A DNA stretch of 34,224 nt from Chloroflexota bacterium (lineage in GTDB: Bacteria; Chloroflexota; Dehalococcoidia; Lucifugimonadales; UBA1127): assembly GCA_026713825.1 (NCBI GenBank), contig JAPONS010000075.1, forward strand, positions 1 through 34,224, given 5' to 3'. The position numbers were made by a program, and so were the translations under genes. Of the stretch, positions 34,089-34,224 are shown one piece after another (the stretch's first letter is position 1; each line of letters opens with the position of its first letter). Under the pieces are notes generated by a model. It worked only from the letters and a program-made list of their open reading frames with translations, searched no databases and was not told where the DNA came from.

Positions 34089-34169
34089 AACCTGCCCCCG
34101 GTTGCATGTATCGGGTTGTGATTGCCCCTGCTGTAGCTGCTCCCAGTGTAGTTTGCCCGCCAACCCACG

Positions 34170-34224
34170 ACAAGGCCGCCCCCCCCCCCCCCCCCGGCGA
34201 CACCCCCCGCTGGTCCCCGCAGGA
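34170..34224. other. poly-C tract at right contig tip
   Basis: This stretch contains an uninterrupted C run (about 34178-34195) beyond the dapF leader. Like the left tip it is most likely a sequencing or assembly artefact. Sequence past about 34170 should not be used for promoter reading. Confidence 0.65.

Overview
The window is about 34 kb of GC-rich bacterial DNA, densely packed with housekeeping genes and broken by a few small accessory islands. GTG and TTG starts are frequent and are often fixed by a clear Shine-Dalgarno (SD) sequence. The combination of an LDH-like malate dehydrogenase, an acyl-CoA carboxylase beta subunit with a separate biotin carrier, an LL-diaminopimelate-type aminotransferase beside dapF, a dimeric-type GlyQS and a stand-alone SWIM protein fits a Chloroflexota (Dehalococcoidia/SAR202-like) genome. 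That placement is inference from gene content; no rRNA or tRNA gene was seen. Both ends of the window fall into poly-C tracts that cut or abut genes, so this is probably one complete contig with artefactual tips.

Layout. 62-2576 (+): 5'-truncated mnmA, a DinB-like protein, rnhB and yraN in a tight operon. 2582-4302 (-): a two-gene ABC-2 exporter. 4431-4718 (+): a small tail-anchored coiled-coil protein built of four 11-residue repeats. 4855-6195 (+): glycyl-tRNA synthetase. 6196-9925 (+): an accessory island with a two-gene restriction-modification operon, an orphan 94-aa ORF, a solitary HigA-type antitoxin, and a MazF-like toxin behind an unusual winged-helix-like partner. 10023-12023 (+): sbcD, a CopD-like membrane protein and a Trm112-like protein. 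12036-15087 (-): rho and pyrG. 15414-16519: a SWIM zinc-finger protein (+) facing a GIY-YIG protein (-). 16570-19188 (-): folC and fabF. 19401-20822 (+): an amidase. 20954-26244 (-): a central-carbon block holding an acyl-CoA carboxylase beta subunit, its biotin carrier, isocitrate dehydrogenase, a small membrane protein, an HNH nuclease, malate dehydrogenase and a small ORF. 26652-29728 (+): a XerC/D recombinase, a short RpiB-like remnant, a cytidylate-kinase-like protein and two membrane proteins. 29842-31770 (+): uvrC. 31780-34088 (-): an LL-DAP-type aminotransferase and dapF.

The least ordinary region is 6.2-9.95 kb. It has AT-richer restriction-modification genes, a promoter carrying a palindrome at the expected transcription start, a perfect 17-bp inverted repeat upstream, and three small genes of toxin-antitoxin or unknown type. 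Two of these small genes have hairpins that would cover their ribosome binding sites. The endonuclease has a non-canonical active-site motif, and the MazF partner resembles none of the usual antitoxins. Outside this island the main novelties are two families of dispersed palindromic repeats, one copy of which shows a compensatory stem change, and a GIY-YIG protein with an unrecognised C-terminal domain.
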